DNA from: Bimuria novae-zelandiae CBS 107.79
Lineage: Eukaryota > Ascomycota > Dothideomycetes > Pleosporales > Didymosphaeriaceae
Assembly (NCBI GenBank): GCA_010015655.1
Contig: ML976659.1
Span: forward strand, 1,334,659-1,398,658
Direction: 5' to 3'
Length of the DNA: 64,000 nt
Below the pieces are notes generated by a model, which did no database searches, had not been told where the DNA came from, and saw nothing but the letters and a program-made list of their open reading frames with translations. Every line of letters begins with the position of its first letter. Position 1 is the stretch's first letter. The position numbers were made by a program, and so were the translations under genes. Shown piece by piece: positions 10,121-21,391 of this stretch.

Positions 10121-13100
10121 AATTAGCGCGTCTGACTTCGCTAAGCTAAAATTAGTATAACGCGCTGAAAAGTTTTCGCATTAAGTTAGGTTAGACGAAT
10201 ATCGTTTTCCGCTATATATAGCATAAAATATGTTTAGAACGTAATTTAATTGCGATTTGTAATAGATATTAATTATATATATAACCCGTTCCTATTAGCT
10301 AATAAGTCTAATAATAAGGAGACTAATAAGCTTATTCTTATAACTAAAGTACTAAGAGCACTAAAAATATTATAGTATACGTAAGTTCTTAAATATATAT
10401 TAATTACGTTTATAACTTTTTATAAGAACTAATAATTTTTACTATAAGTAGTAGTTTACGAATGCTATTAAGTGCGTAAAACGTTAAGTATACTATAATT
10501 ATTCTATTATACCTAAAAATAATACTAAATAGCTACGCATACGCAGTTAGGCTACCTAGTAATAAAAATAGTAGGCTTTTATCTAAGGAGGAATCGTGAA
10601 AAGTAGCTACTTTAGTAAGTATTAATAAATTAAAATATAAACATGTTTCTATATTAATTCCACGATATCTTAATAGTATACTTAGAAGCTATTTTTAATA
10701 TATTTTAGTTCTAATACCTAAAGGCAAGTGTATATAAAGATTATTATATAATTTTAAATTTTTTAATAGTATAGTCTAGAGATTAAAGTTTACTTACTTA
10801 AAGGTAAATTAGTATAAATATCTTATAAATAGTTTACGAAATCTATCTTATAAGAAAGTTAATTAATAAGTTATATAAGAAAATAAGATAACTATAAGTT
10901 AGACTTACTAAGGAGCCCTATGGCGTTAAAGAGGCAAGAGAATATGTAGGAAAATATAATCTAAATACGTTTTAATCGTGTTTAGCCTATACTTATAAAT
11001 ATAGCATATATATTAGTACACTTTAATGCTTTAAATTAAGGATATATATTAATTAGAAAGATAGCTATTCGCCTATACTTAGATAGTTTACTAAATAGGT
11101 ATATTACTCTAATATATATTTATAATCTATTTCAAACCTATTAAGCTAATTACTACTAAGAGAAATAGTTTATCTTTATACGTTAATTAGAAATACTTTA
11201 ATTATTATATTAATAGTTACGAATTTATTATAGTGCCGAATAAATTAAATATTATTTATCTATATTACTTATTTAATAATAGGCTACTTTCTGCTAGCCT
11301 GAGTTAGGAGTATAACGTTATCAAGCTAAGAAATAGGAGAGATAAAAAATATAAGAAGAATTTATTAAAATAAGTTTATAATAAGATTTAATTATGTTCT
11401 AGGAGTTAAACACCCTTTAAGTTTAGTACTATAGTACACAATAGATCTTATCCTGTAATCTTTAATATTCTAATTCTAATTAATATTAAGAGAACTTCGT
11501 ATATTATTCTAAACTTAATTAAAATATATAACTATATACCTCCTCCCCTTTTTATTATAGGAAAAGAATAACTTAAGAATGTTAAAAGTATTCTTTATTT
11601 AATACTAAGTTCAAACTTTATAAGAGGTAAGCCGCCTTAAATACGTTTTAAATATAGTTTTAATATATTGTAGTGAAGCTTTTTAACTCTTCTTAATTAT
11701 AGGTATACCAATTAGTAAAGGGCCTTCGTAGTATTAAAGAACTTAGTATTACCTTTACAAATAAGAATTATATTAACCGCCTTATTAAAAAGGAAAAGCT
11801 TATACACTTTTTATATAGAAGTAGCTTAGAAGTAATTCTCTTTTAATAGAAATTACTTAATAGAAATCCTAAATAGGTAAAACACAATTTAAATATATTT
11901 AAAATATGTTTAACCTGTAAGATAGGCATACATTTGTCGGGTTATTCCCTCTATCTCTAGTGATATCGTAATTACTTTGTACGACCGTGTAGTAAAGATT
12001 CTATAAGAATAGAAAACGTTTTAAATAAATATGTTATATAAACGTATTAAGACTCTGTAGATGGAACTGCTTATTGTTATCTTCCATCGTTAAAACAGGA
12101 AACATAGGTAATTATAATTAAAACACGTTTAGATTTTATTTAACCTAATATAGTAATCTGCCTTAGAAGAATCTTTATTAACTAGAAAATAATAGCTATA
12201 TATTAACTAGCTTTTATAACGTTCTTTAAATTTTTTTTAGAACATACTAGAAGAGAGATTAAGTGGATGCATACTTATAATATAGAAATTATTAGAATAA
12301 TAGTTAATATGTTAGATAAATAGGGAAAAGGTATTTCCTAAAATATAATTTATACGTTTTTCTAATATATTCTTAGAATTCTTAAAATACCTTTCCTTAA
12401 TTAACCTAGAAAAATGCTCTTAAAGCTTTTACTATCGTTTAATAATACGCTTTTATTCTATACACTTTAAATAAGGTATTCTACCAGTAATATAATAAGA
12501 ATTATTAATATAGAACTCTTCTTACGGCTATATAATATAGTTACTAAATTATAGAATATTTAAAGAATACCTCTAGCTTAGTAATCTTTCAAGTAAGTTA
12601 GAAATTATGTTTTAACCCTATTTCTAATATATTTTAGTAAGTAATAAAGATCTAAAGAGCGTTTAAGATTAAGTAATTAATAAAAAGAGTATTTCTACGG
12701 TGCCTAGTATTATTAATTACTGTAACTTTATTAAGAAGAGGTATTAGAATATAGTAGAATTATACTTTAATACTATTAAGCAAGTGGGTAATAAATTTTA
12801 TTAAATAAGAAAGTATGTGTCTATACTTATAGTCGTTAAAGCGTAAGTTAGCTAAAAGATATTTTAATTTTTTTATAATATATTTTAGTTCATGCGAAAT
12901 AGATTTTTAGAATTTAATAAAATATAGCGCCTATAATAGGTTTAATATTTAACACTAGTGTTATATAACCTACTTAATTAGTAAACGGTTCTACAAGAAT
13001 CGCGGGAGGGAGAAAAGTAAGTTAATTCTACTATAATAATATACTAGCTAAACATGTCTAGAACGTAAACAAAAGCTATTAGACGCTTAAGATTAAATTT

Positions 13101-15560
13101 AAATTTTATTTAACAATAATAAAGAGTTTAACTACCCTAATCGTTTTTAGTTGCATAAAACAACGTCAAATTTAACAACCTAGTTTAAATTCTTAAGGAG
13201 ATTCTTAATTACGTTTTTAATTAATAGTATACTTAACTCTAGTAAGGTCCTCTCCGCCTAAAAGGTATATTTAGCTTAAATTTGTTAATAACTTACTCTA
13301 AATATATTATAGTAGTTAAGTTTTAATGCGATAGATAATACTTATTAATAATTAATAACTTTAGACTAAGTAGACGGTACTTAATTTATAAGTAAAAAGA
13401 AGTTAATAAGATAAAGAAATATTTTAACTTATAAAAGAGAAGCTCGCGTTTAAGAAGAAAAAGGTAAAGTTTAAAAGAATGTAAAGTATATATTAGTATT
13501 AGCAGAATTATAATATAATTAAAATTTAAACGTATTTAATTTAGTATTAAAAATTAAGTATTTAATTAATAGCTTTTTTATTCTTATTCTCCTTCTCTTT
13601 TTCTCTAACCTACTTTTTAATAGAACCTTACTCTATATCTAATATAGCTAAGGCTTTAGCCTTATAAGAGTTTGTATGCCTGCGTAAACACGATTATAAT
13701 ATATTTTTAATTTATTTAGCTACTATATTAATAGTATATTAATTATTCTTAACTGCTCTATAGTGTTCTAGAGTTCGCGAAGCATAGTAAGGGAAAATAT
13801 ATTATTTTTATAAGAGAGGTATTCTGCCAGGCACTATTAAAGAAGGGAGATAAATTCTTATATAATATAATTTATTTAAAATAAGTTTAAAACACGTTTT
13901 AACTAAAATAGAATTCTTTTTTGTTTAGGGCGCTCTTATAACCTACCTCAAAAATCTCTATACCTATACGCCTGTTGCAAAGATTAGGATAAGTAGAAGT
14001 ACTATTAAAAAGTTTATTAACGCTTAATCTATATATATAAAATATTAAGAAGCTATTTAGGGTCACGCTAAACACATTTAGATAGCTTAAATTTAGGACT
14101 TCTTGAACCTGGCGTTGAACCTTAGGCTCAGGTTAAGCCTCAGGTTGGGCATTAACGTACTGTGATATCCGCACCAATCTACAAGGTTAATAATAGAAAG
14201 GAAGGACAAAAGAATGGCCAGGTATATTACTAAATATATTTTAAGTTAATTTTGATAAATATTAAAGGATAATAGCCACTAAAGGCTTTCTAATACTATG
14301 CAAATATTGCACAAGAGAGGGAAAAGAAGTATTTACTATAGAAAAACTATTTTAATAGAAATGTATTTTAATATTAAAATTAATTAAAAACAAGCGCAAT
14401 CCATAGTTATAATTTAGTTATAATTTATGGTTAGAAATAGTAGAATTAGTATAGAAATTAAGAACTTTTATTAGGATATATTCTAAACACACTTAGAACC
14501 TATTTAGGTTAGCTAGCTATATATCCTTAAACTAGTTCCTAAAGTGCTTTAAGTTAAGGAAGTAATAGTTATTACACTTTATAAGAAGGCTAATGGCTTA
14601 TTTAAATATATAGTTAGTAAAGGCTTAAACACGTAGACATTAAGAGGCTATAACGTATAAGTTAAATAACGTAAATAGATAGTTAATAGGATCTTATTAT
14701 AATCGCAATATTTAATGCGATCTATAATAATATATAATATATAGCTGTTAAGGATTATTAGTTAATATAATTATCTAGTTTTAGCTTTTTTAAAGTAATT
14801 AAACACCTACAAAAGCTATGTAAGGCCTATTTAATTACTTAATTAGTTAAATTTAAATATAGTAATAAAGTTTAATAGTATGAAGGATTAAGATCCTTAA
14901 CCTAACTCAATTATATATTTATAGAGGTGGCCTAATAGATTAGAGCTAAATCTAGGACAGATCTGTTAGCGTATATATAGGCTATAAGCGATATCCACTT
15001 ACAACTGCTATCCTAAATAGCTTGCCTTACAGCCTTGCTCCCGTACAGAGGCCTATTAAAGATCCTCTTTAAGCGAGAAGTAATGCCAAGTAGGATGCCT
15101 TTCTTGTCTATATTATAAATATTTTAAGCCTTAATTTGATACTGCTCTATCTTTTACTATAGGAGATTAAAGTAAAGCTTATATTTTATTAGGAAATTAG
15201 CTTTATAATAATTATTATTAATACTACTTATTTATTATAATATTAGAAATTTAGCGTAACGCTAAATAAAGCAATAAATCTATAATAAACTAATTTTTTT
15301 TAGCTACTATAGAGGTAAAACTCTATATTATTTACTATATAAAAGGAAGGCTACGTTTAGTAAGGCGTTTAAAATATTATAGAAGCTCCTATTCTTACTA
15401 TTAGTTAATATTTTAGCTATATTATATAAGAACCTATTACTAGCTAATAAAGCGCTTATACTACTACATTAGTATAAATTATATAATCCTAAATTTTTTT
15501 ATAATTTTTTATTATAAAAAGGATTTTCTTAGTCTTTATAATTTAATTACTTTTATCGCG
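10121..15560. repeat. AT-rich RIP-mutated island, probably dead transposable element(s)
   Basis: About 5.4 kb of sequence dominated by TA, with CpA and TpG almost absent and stop codons in all six frames. This is what RIP does to repeated DNA in ascomycetes. The edges are abrupt on both sides. Unlike the islands at 38.2 and 42 kb, I could not read a transposase, reverse transcriptase or matching terminal repeats through the mutation, so the element class is open. Short stretches such as 14098-14160 and 15000-15120 keep more GC and may be less mutated remnants. Confidence 0.75.
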
Positions 15561-15755
15561 GCCGTAATTGGGTCTATATTGGTGGAGATGCAGCGCATTG
15601 AAGTTAGGGTATTGCATAGTAGGGTGGCGCGTTCGGTGACGCGGCGCGCCGATTACCAAGCTACAGTACCGCGCCCTGGCTCGCAACCCTCTTCTGTAGC
15701 ATTGTTAGAACATGTTTTAAACAGAATGGCAACGTGTTCAACTTACTCTATATAA

Positions 15756-15893
15756 ATGGCTGGTAATTATAATGCGGCACTTCACCTCAGCGAAGTGAAT
15801 GATCTTCTCGCCATTATCGTTCTCGTCGAACGGCGGGCACACCTTCGGGAGGCCGGGGAAGGCAAGGTAACGCGTAAGGTCCCTAAAACATAA
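15756..15893 (+). CDS. Possible small protein, 45 aa
   Basis: A TATATAA box at 15749-15755 lies immediately before the ATG. The frame reads MAGNYNAALHLSEVNDLLAI, then IVLVERRAHLREAGEGK, with normal codon use directly beside the RIPped island. GTAACG after GEGK could be a splice donor, in which case this would be exon 1 of a longer gene whose rest I cannot trace. No family recognised. Confidence 0.25.
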   Translation: MAGNYNAALHLSEVNDLLAIIVLVERRAHLREAGEGKVTRKVPKT

Positions 15894-16947
15894 CTAGAAT
15901 AGAACAAGAACGTTTTTCAGCAGGTTTACTAACATATCCACGGATAGCAGCCATGGTATTCAGGTAAAGAGTCAATTGCAAAATGTGGATGAGGAGAGAG
16001 AAAGAATCACAATAGTATCACGATTGTATCTTATTTCTATCTTGTTTGTATCTTGTTTCTATCTTGTTTGTAACTACCCCTCACTTAGCGTACTTTGCCT
16101 ATTTAGGATCTCCAATACGGTGCGCCAGCGCTAACCCAAACTCAGGTCAAGCTGACGTGTATGCACTAGATAGCGATACTCATACATATGAGTGATCAAC
16201 TGCCAGACCGACAGGATTCTTTTAACGCTCAGTAAGCCGCGATGCGGCGTGTGCATGGCAAACATGCAGGATACTAAGGTTTGGGAACGAGTGCTGGTGT
16301 GTATCCGGTCGTGCTCGGCCACGGGGACATGTGTAGCCGGTAACTCTCGACATGCGTAGGCTAATTATTAGATCAGGTACGTTTCCATGTACGTATCGTG
16401 CTTACACGCTATCCTCGTGTGACGGGCCTGCATATATCCCTCGTTGGCGTCCCAATCCTTCATGCACGCACACACGTCGCGCAAATTCCAAAGATATGCG
16501 TCTCGGCTTATGGCGCCATCCTCTCTGCTACACCATTTCCTTGCCTTTACGGGCGCACCGAAGATATTTTTTCATCCCGCAAGACGCTCTTCACGTCCCT
16601 CCCCTATGCAGTTAGCTGTGTGCAGATAAGAAGAAGGCCCGAAGCGCTCAAGCACTCTAGGCGCGGCTTAGCGCTCCCCTGCATGCGACCATCGTTGTTC
16701 GCTTAAACAAATTCCACCTTCCAGAACCATTCTCAAGAATATCGTGATTGGCGGCGCCAAAGCCAATGGGATGGCTATCGGGTTGCGAGAGCGGTTGACC
16801 CTTGATAGCAGGGGTGCGAGTTAGATGCACAGCTCGTGCGCGTATGTAACCCTATGCCTCACGCGGCCAGTGAGCTGCGTATAAAGAGTAACAATCCCCC
16901 CTATCTGTTTCTGCCTCCGTCGCGATATTTCTTCAAGGACCGCAGCA
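15894..16947. other. Intergenic, no supported gene
   Basis: Holds the 11-bp tandem repeat at 16026-16069 and the promoter of the permease at 16948. No domain-bearing frame was seen. Confidence 0.4.
16026..16069. repeat. Four tandem copies of an 11-bp unit
   Basis: The unit is (G/C)TATCTTGTTT, repeated four times without spacing; the first copy has TTATTT in place of TTGTTT. Simple minisatellite in intergenic DNA. Confidence 0.8.
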
Positions 16948-18816
16948 ATGGGTATCGCAGAAGCCCCTGCTTACGAAACGGATGCTGAGAAGGGTGTCTC
17001 CCCTCCTCGCATCTCGTCAAGCACTGATGAAGGCGTTATCGTGGGAGAGAATGGCAAGCTCAAGCGTGGATTGAAGGGCCGCCACATGCAGATGATTGCC
17101 ATTGGCGGTGTCATCGGTGCTGGTCTCTTCGTCGGATCTGGTGGTGCGCTCTCCAAGGGTGGCCCGGCCAGTGTTGTAAGTACCGTCTTGTGTCGGAACA
17201 GCTCGGAACATGCTAACAATATCGTCTAGTTGATCTGCTTCATGCTCATCGGAGTCATGATTATGCTCATGATGCAGGCGCTTGCCGAGTTGGCCGTTCT
17301 GTACCCAGTCAATGGTGCCTTCTACCAGTACATCGTGCGTTTCGTCGACCCCGCATGGTAAGCCAAAGACGCCTCACATACGCCTTGCATAAGAGCCAAA
17401 ACTGACCACGAGGCAGGGGATTTGCCATGGGCTGGGATTACGCCATTCAATGGTTAACGATGCTTCCTTTCGAGATCACCGCGGCGGCTATCACGATCGA
17501 ATTCTGGGGACACTATAACATCGCAATTTGGATTGCAGTCTTCCTGACAGTCCTTGCGGTCGTGCAGATCTTTGGAGTGCGCGGCTATGGCGAAGTGGAA
17601 TTCGTCCTCAGTGTCATCAAGATCACCGCTTGTATCGGTTTTATCATCTTCGGTATCATCGTCAACTGCGGTGGAGTTCCAACCGACAACCGTGGCTACA
17701 TCGGCGCTCGATACTGGCATGCCCCTGAATCCGCCTTCCGTAACGGCTTCAAGGGCTTCTGCTCCGTGTTCGTCACGGCTTCGTTTGCCTACGGAGGAAC
17801 TGAAATGACCGGTCTCGCTGCTGCCGAGGCCGCCAACCCAAAGCGCGATATCCCCAGGGCCACCAGACAGGTCTTCTGGCGTATCTTCTTCTTCTACGTC
17901 GTCAACCTGTTCATCCTCGGCCTCATCGTCCCTGCCAGTTCCGATGTTCTCCTCGGGTCGTCCGGCGCCAACACCAAGGCCTCGCCCTTCGTGCTCGCCA
18001 TCACCATGGCTGGTGTAAAAGGTCTACCCTCGGTCTTCAACGCTGTAATCACCATATCTGTCATCTCAGTCGCGAACTCGGCCACATACGCGTCGACCCG
18101 TACCATCCAAGCCATGGCCACCCAGAACATGGCCCCGAAGTTCCTGGCCAAGGTTGACGGAAAGGGTCGCCCCATGCCCACCATCATCCTTCAGCTACTT
18201 TTCGGCCTCTTGGCTTTCATCAACGAGGCCCCGGAGACCGGCGACAAGGTCTTCACCTGGCTCCTTGCACTCTCCGGTATTGCCAACTTCTTCATCTATG
18301 GCAGCATTTGCCTCGCGCATATCCGTTTCCGAAAGGCGTGGAAGCTTCAGGGCCACACCCTCGATGAGCTCCCATATAAGGCGTCTTTCGGCGTTGCTGG
18401 TAGCTATGTCTGTGTTATCCTTAACATCATCTGCCTCATGGCCTCGTTCTACTCGAGTCTCTTCGTAAGTTACCCCTCCATACTTTCTTCGCGACCTTGC
18501 GCTAACATCAACACAGCCTCTCGGTAGCGAACCCGATGCCGAAGTCTTCTTCCAAGGCTACATCGCCCTCCCCCTCATCCTCCTGCTCTACGGCGTCTGG
18601 AAGGCCTGGTCGTGGTCGCGCTACCCTTCGCACCGCCGTCTTTGGGTCCCCATCGCTGAGATCAATGTATTGGAGGGCTTGCGCGAGGAGCAGCTGGCGA
18701 TCTCAGGCGCGGATGTCCCGGAGGAGGCGAGGCGCGCGAGTATCTCGGAGAGCAAGCGGGAACAGAAGACTGGACCGTTGGCGACGGCCAGGCGCATGAT
18801 CAGCGGTTTGATTTAG
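16948..18816 (+). CDS. Amino-acid permease (APC superfamily, YAT family)
   Basis: Proton-coupled amino-acid importer of the plasma membrane. Four exons: 16948-17175, 17230-17357, 17417-18464 and 18517-18816; the introns are 54, 59 and 52 nt and the product has 567 residues. After a hydrophilic N-terminus (about 50 aa) comes LKGRHMQMIAIGGVIGAGLF, the TM1 glycine-rich unwound helix of the family. LAELAVLYPVNGAF and WDYAIQWLTMLPFEITAA follow, with the conserved stretch EMTGLAAAEAANPKRDIPRA near the middle. About twelve membrane helices can be read, and the C-terminal tail is charged. The exact substrate (proline, GABA or broad range) cannot be told from motifs alone. It is related to, but clearly distinct from, the permease at 27595-29567. 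Confidence 0.92.
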
Positions 18817-19067
18817 ACTTCCCCTAGTCGAGTTAAAGTTAGGAGCTGTAATAATAGATTGGCTTGAAGGTCATCACGAAGCAAGTATGAAGGCAAATAG
18901 AAGAATATCGTAAATATTTTGTTCGTTCAGCTTCAAAGCTGGGGTATAGATGCCGTGCCTGTCTCCAATCGCCAGAGAGATTTCGTTATCATAGAGGTGC
19001 GCCCCATCTAGTCGGCGGCACAAAGCCTGATCGCTATGCTGCCGGTGTCCTGCGATATCCCGCCACT
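18817..19067. other. Short intergenic region
   Basis: 3' flank of the permease; no gene seen. Confidence 0.4.
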
Positions 19068-19804
19068 TCAGAATTTTACTCCGTATACTATCTTCTTGCC
19101 ATTAGCCTTGCCTGGAGCCGTATTGCTGGCCGTAGCTTTTCCTCTATTGTCTTCAACGACCTGAACCGTATTGCTGGCCGCGTTGTTGGCCTTTTTATTC
19201 CCCTTGTTATTGGCCGTGACCTTGAAGAAGCCCTCAACGTTACCATCAAGGAGGTGCTTCTTCTCCTTGGGGAAATATTCAAGCCAGGCGCAGACTGCAA
19301 ACCCCTATGTCAGTACCTCCCCCTTGTGAAACGACACAAGCAAGCTTTTCTTTTATCGTCTTCAACGGCACAAGCACTTACGGTTGCCAGTAACCAGCAA
19401 CTGCCAAGCTGAATCATATCCGGCCACGCCCGTGTCTACCTCCTCCCAGTGTCTCCTAAACGCTGCCGATTGTGCGGGCGTACAGTAGGCTTCATGTCAG
19501 TCGTATTATGCGGCGCTCCCGGAAACAAGAAGACCGACGTCGCAACCTTCAGCTCTAAGACTTCCCAGCCCGCGCTGGCGCACGCCAGGGCCACCCACCT
19601 GCTCATTGTGCCGCCGAAGACCTACGGACTAGTATCACCAGCCGCGAGGCGGACTTCCGGCGGCGCGGAAACGAGAAATATATTGGAGAGAGCTTCCCAG
19701 CCTGGGGTGGAGAACTTGCAGTATACGGCGCGGGGGCGCAGGTCGGGTGGGAGGAGGGGCTAGAAGAGGTGGAGCCGGTCGACGTTGGTGGTGGAGGGTG
19801 GCAT
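19068..19804 (-). pseudogene. Broken gene of unknown family (two in-frame TAG, one frameshift)
   Basis: On the minus strand from an ATG at 19804 the frame reads MPPSTTNVDRLHLF, TAG, then AVYCKFSTPGWEALSNIFLV, TAG, then MSRWVALACASAGWEVLE and SVFLFPGAPHNTT. Near 19495 the sense shifts by one frame to AYCTPAQSAAFRRHWEEVDT and AGYDSAWQLLVTGN. A normal 87-nt intron (19295-19381) then joins LCAWLEYFPKEKKHLLDGN and a lysine/asparagine-rich tail ending at 19068. The text between the stops is protein-like throughout, and a GWE motif occurs twice. I read this as a recently inactivated gene. Unplaced introns are an alternative, but the gaps are too short for them. No family recognised. Confidence 0.45.
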
Positions 19805-21175
19805 TGAGCTTCTGGGTCCAAAATATTAGCTGTGGTCTTCTTGACCAGGGCATGCTATGCGTGTCTCTCGTTGCTCAATCGCTGGTCAACTTACAAGAGG
19901 GAGAGAGCTTGCCGAATATCTGGAAGCGAGAGTGGTTGTTGTGAGGTTGTGCGTTGGCTGCAAAGAGACAAGCTGAAGTATTGGGGTCGAGGGGCTGGAG
20001 GGAGAGGTTTCCGCTCTAGGGACAAGGTCCTATAAAGAGAGGGGCAGCATGTGGACGGTTCAACCTCGTGTGCAGGGGCAAACGGTGGGCACGTAAGGTA
20101 ACGACGCAGCGTGATGGCGCGATGCCTGTGCGGGGAGCTAATTCTGTGATACATATATGATATTACACGAGAACTGTCGCGATTAAGCGTTGAGTTCTCG
20201 AGTATGATCAGCAATTGTATTGCGTCGTTCGCAATAATTTTGGTAGAAGAAATTTTGCTCAATCAATACCCTGTTTCTGGTGACAATCGTAGGTGCCTTG
20301 TAGAGCTTTGGCACCTTCGTCCATTTGCGTCCGAGATTCTTGTCTATTTGTTTCGTCGCGAGCACATCGAGCTTTGGCATGAAATGTTCAACCACTCGAT
20401 TACTCCCTTTTCGCTTCATGATTTCGCTCTCTGTGCCACTCTTCTCCCGTCTGAATCCAGTTTGGCACGCAACGATCAATCGAGGATGAACCTTCCAATC
20501 CTCAGCGCAACATGCATACATGTTCTATGCTCGTTCTAGAGCCCCACCACAGCTCTTGCTTCCCAAGACGAACGAGATGTTGCTTTGGCCTGCGGTCAAG
20601 AGATTCAGTAGGACGAGTTGATGCGGCGAGATCATTAATAGAAGTATCGGTAAGTAAGAAATGCAAAAGGAAAAGGGGGTATAAGAGCCTTCGAGCGGAT
20701 TCAATTGATCCGTTGAGAGGTCACAGTCAGAGAAGCGCAGCCCAAAGAATGAACATCCTGAATCTACAAAGACCATCAGTGCTGCCTTGGATTGATCGTG
20801 CGGTCAGGTGTTCGCACCTGCTGTCGCGCTCTAGGTAACCATCCACTAGGCCCTTTAGACCCTCATCTCTTGATATCTATGCCCGCAACTGTCTGTACTA
20901 CTCTCCACCTGTATTCTCCCATCACAGTCAGAGGTAACCATCATATCAGACGCTGGCACAGCTCAGAGTATACACGAGCTGACCTACCGCGCAGATCTGC
21001 CAGAACCGTTTCCATACCTGCCGCATCAGTAGACAAGACAAGTAAACCGTCGCCAACCGTCACGACCTCGAATCGCCATCTACAAACTTGTTCAAGTTCG
21101 CTAATCGCTAGTCATTAGGCACTAATCGCCAACCGCCAATCGCCAATCGCACCCGCACTCGCGACACGTTACAAG
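19805..21175. other. Intergenic, no gene that I can support
   Basis: A 112-codon frame on the minus strand at 20183-20521 and an overlapping plus frame at 20204-20539 are both open, but neither shows a known domain. Just before the next gene (21085-21160) the octamer AATCGCCA and close variants recur several times. Confidence 0.35.
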
Positions 21176-21391
21176 ATGCCCAATATCACTCGGTACGAGC
21201 CCAACCAGAAGCGATGGACTCTCAGGAGCAGCAAGGTCAAGGTCAAGGTCATTCAAGATTCTGCCAACATCAAGATCAAGTCGACGTGCCGTCGCTGTGG
21301 CATCCAAGAGAAGCATTGGTGTCGTCCTACTCCACACCATGGGCAGCATTTCGTCGTGTGCGGCCAATGTGGCATCAGACTAGGCCTTTGA
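21176..21391 (+). CDS. Small CxxC...CxxC protein, 71 aa, possible distant relative of paralogues A and B
   Basis: Single exon. The product MPNITRYEPNQKRWTLRSSK continues VKVKVIQDSANIKIKS, then CRRCG and FVVCGQCG, so the cysteines are C-x2-C-x20-C-x2-C. The order, two strand-like segments and then a four-cysteine knuckle with about 20 residues between pairs, is the same as in the proteins at 3377-3862 and 8843-9404, but here there is no hydrophobic anchor. This suggests a zinc-ribbon fold. It might instead be an unrelated small zinc protein. The length and the ATG context are reasonable. Confidence 0.5.
   Translation: MPNITRYEPNQKRWTLRSSKVKVKVIQDSANIKIKSTCRRCGIQEKHWCRPTPHHGQHFVVCGQCGIRLGL

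Noticed and set aside
18465..18516. Permease ending at a stop shortly after SSLF
   Set aside because: A normal 52-nt intron restores 100 further codons with family-like helices and tail, so the protein is not truncated.
20183..20539. Overlapping open frames on both strands
   Set aside because: Neither has a recognisable domain or supporting splice structure; left as intergenic.
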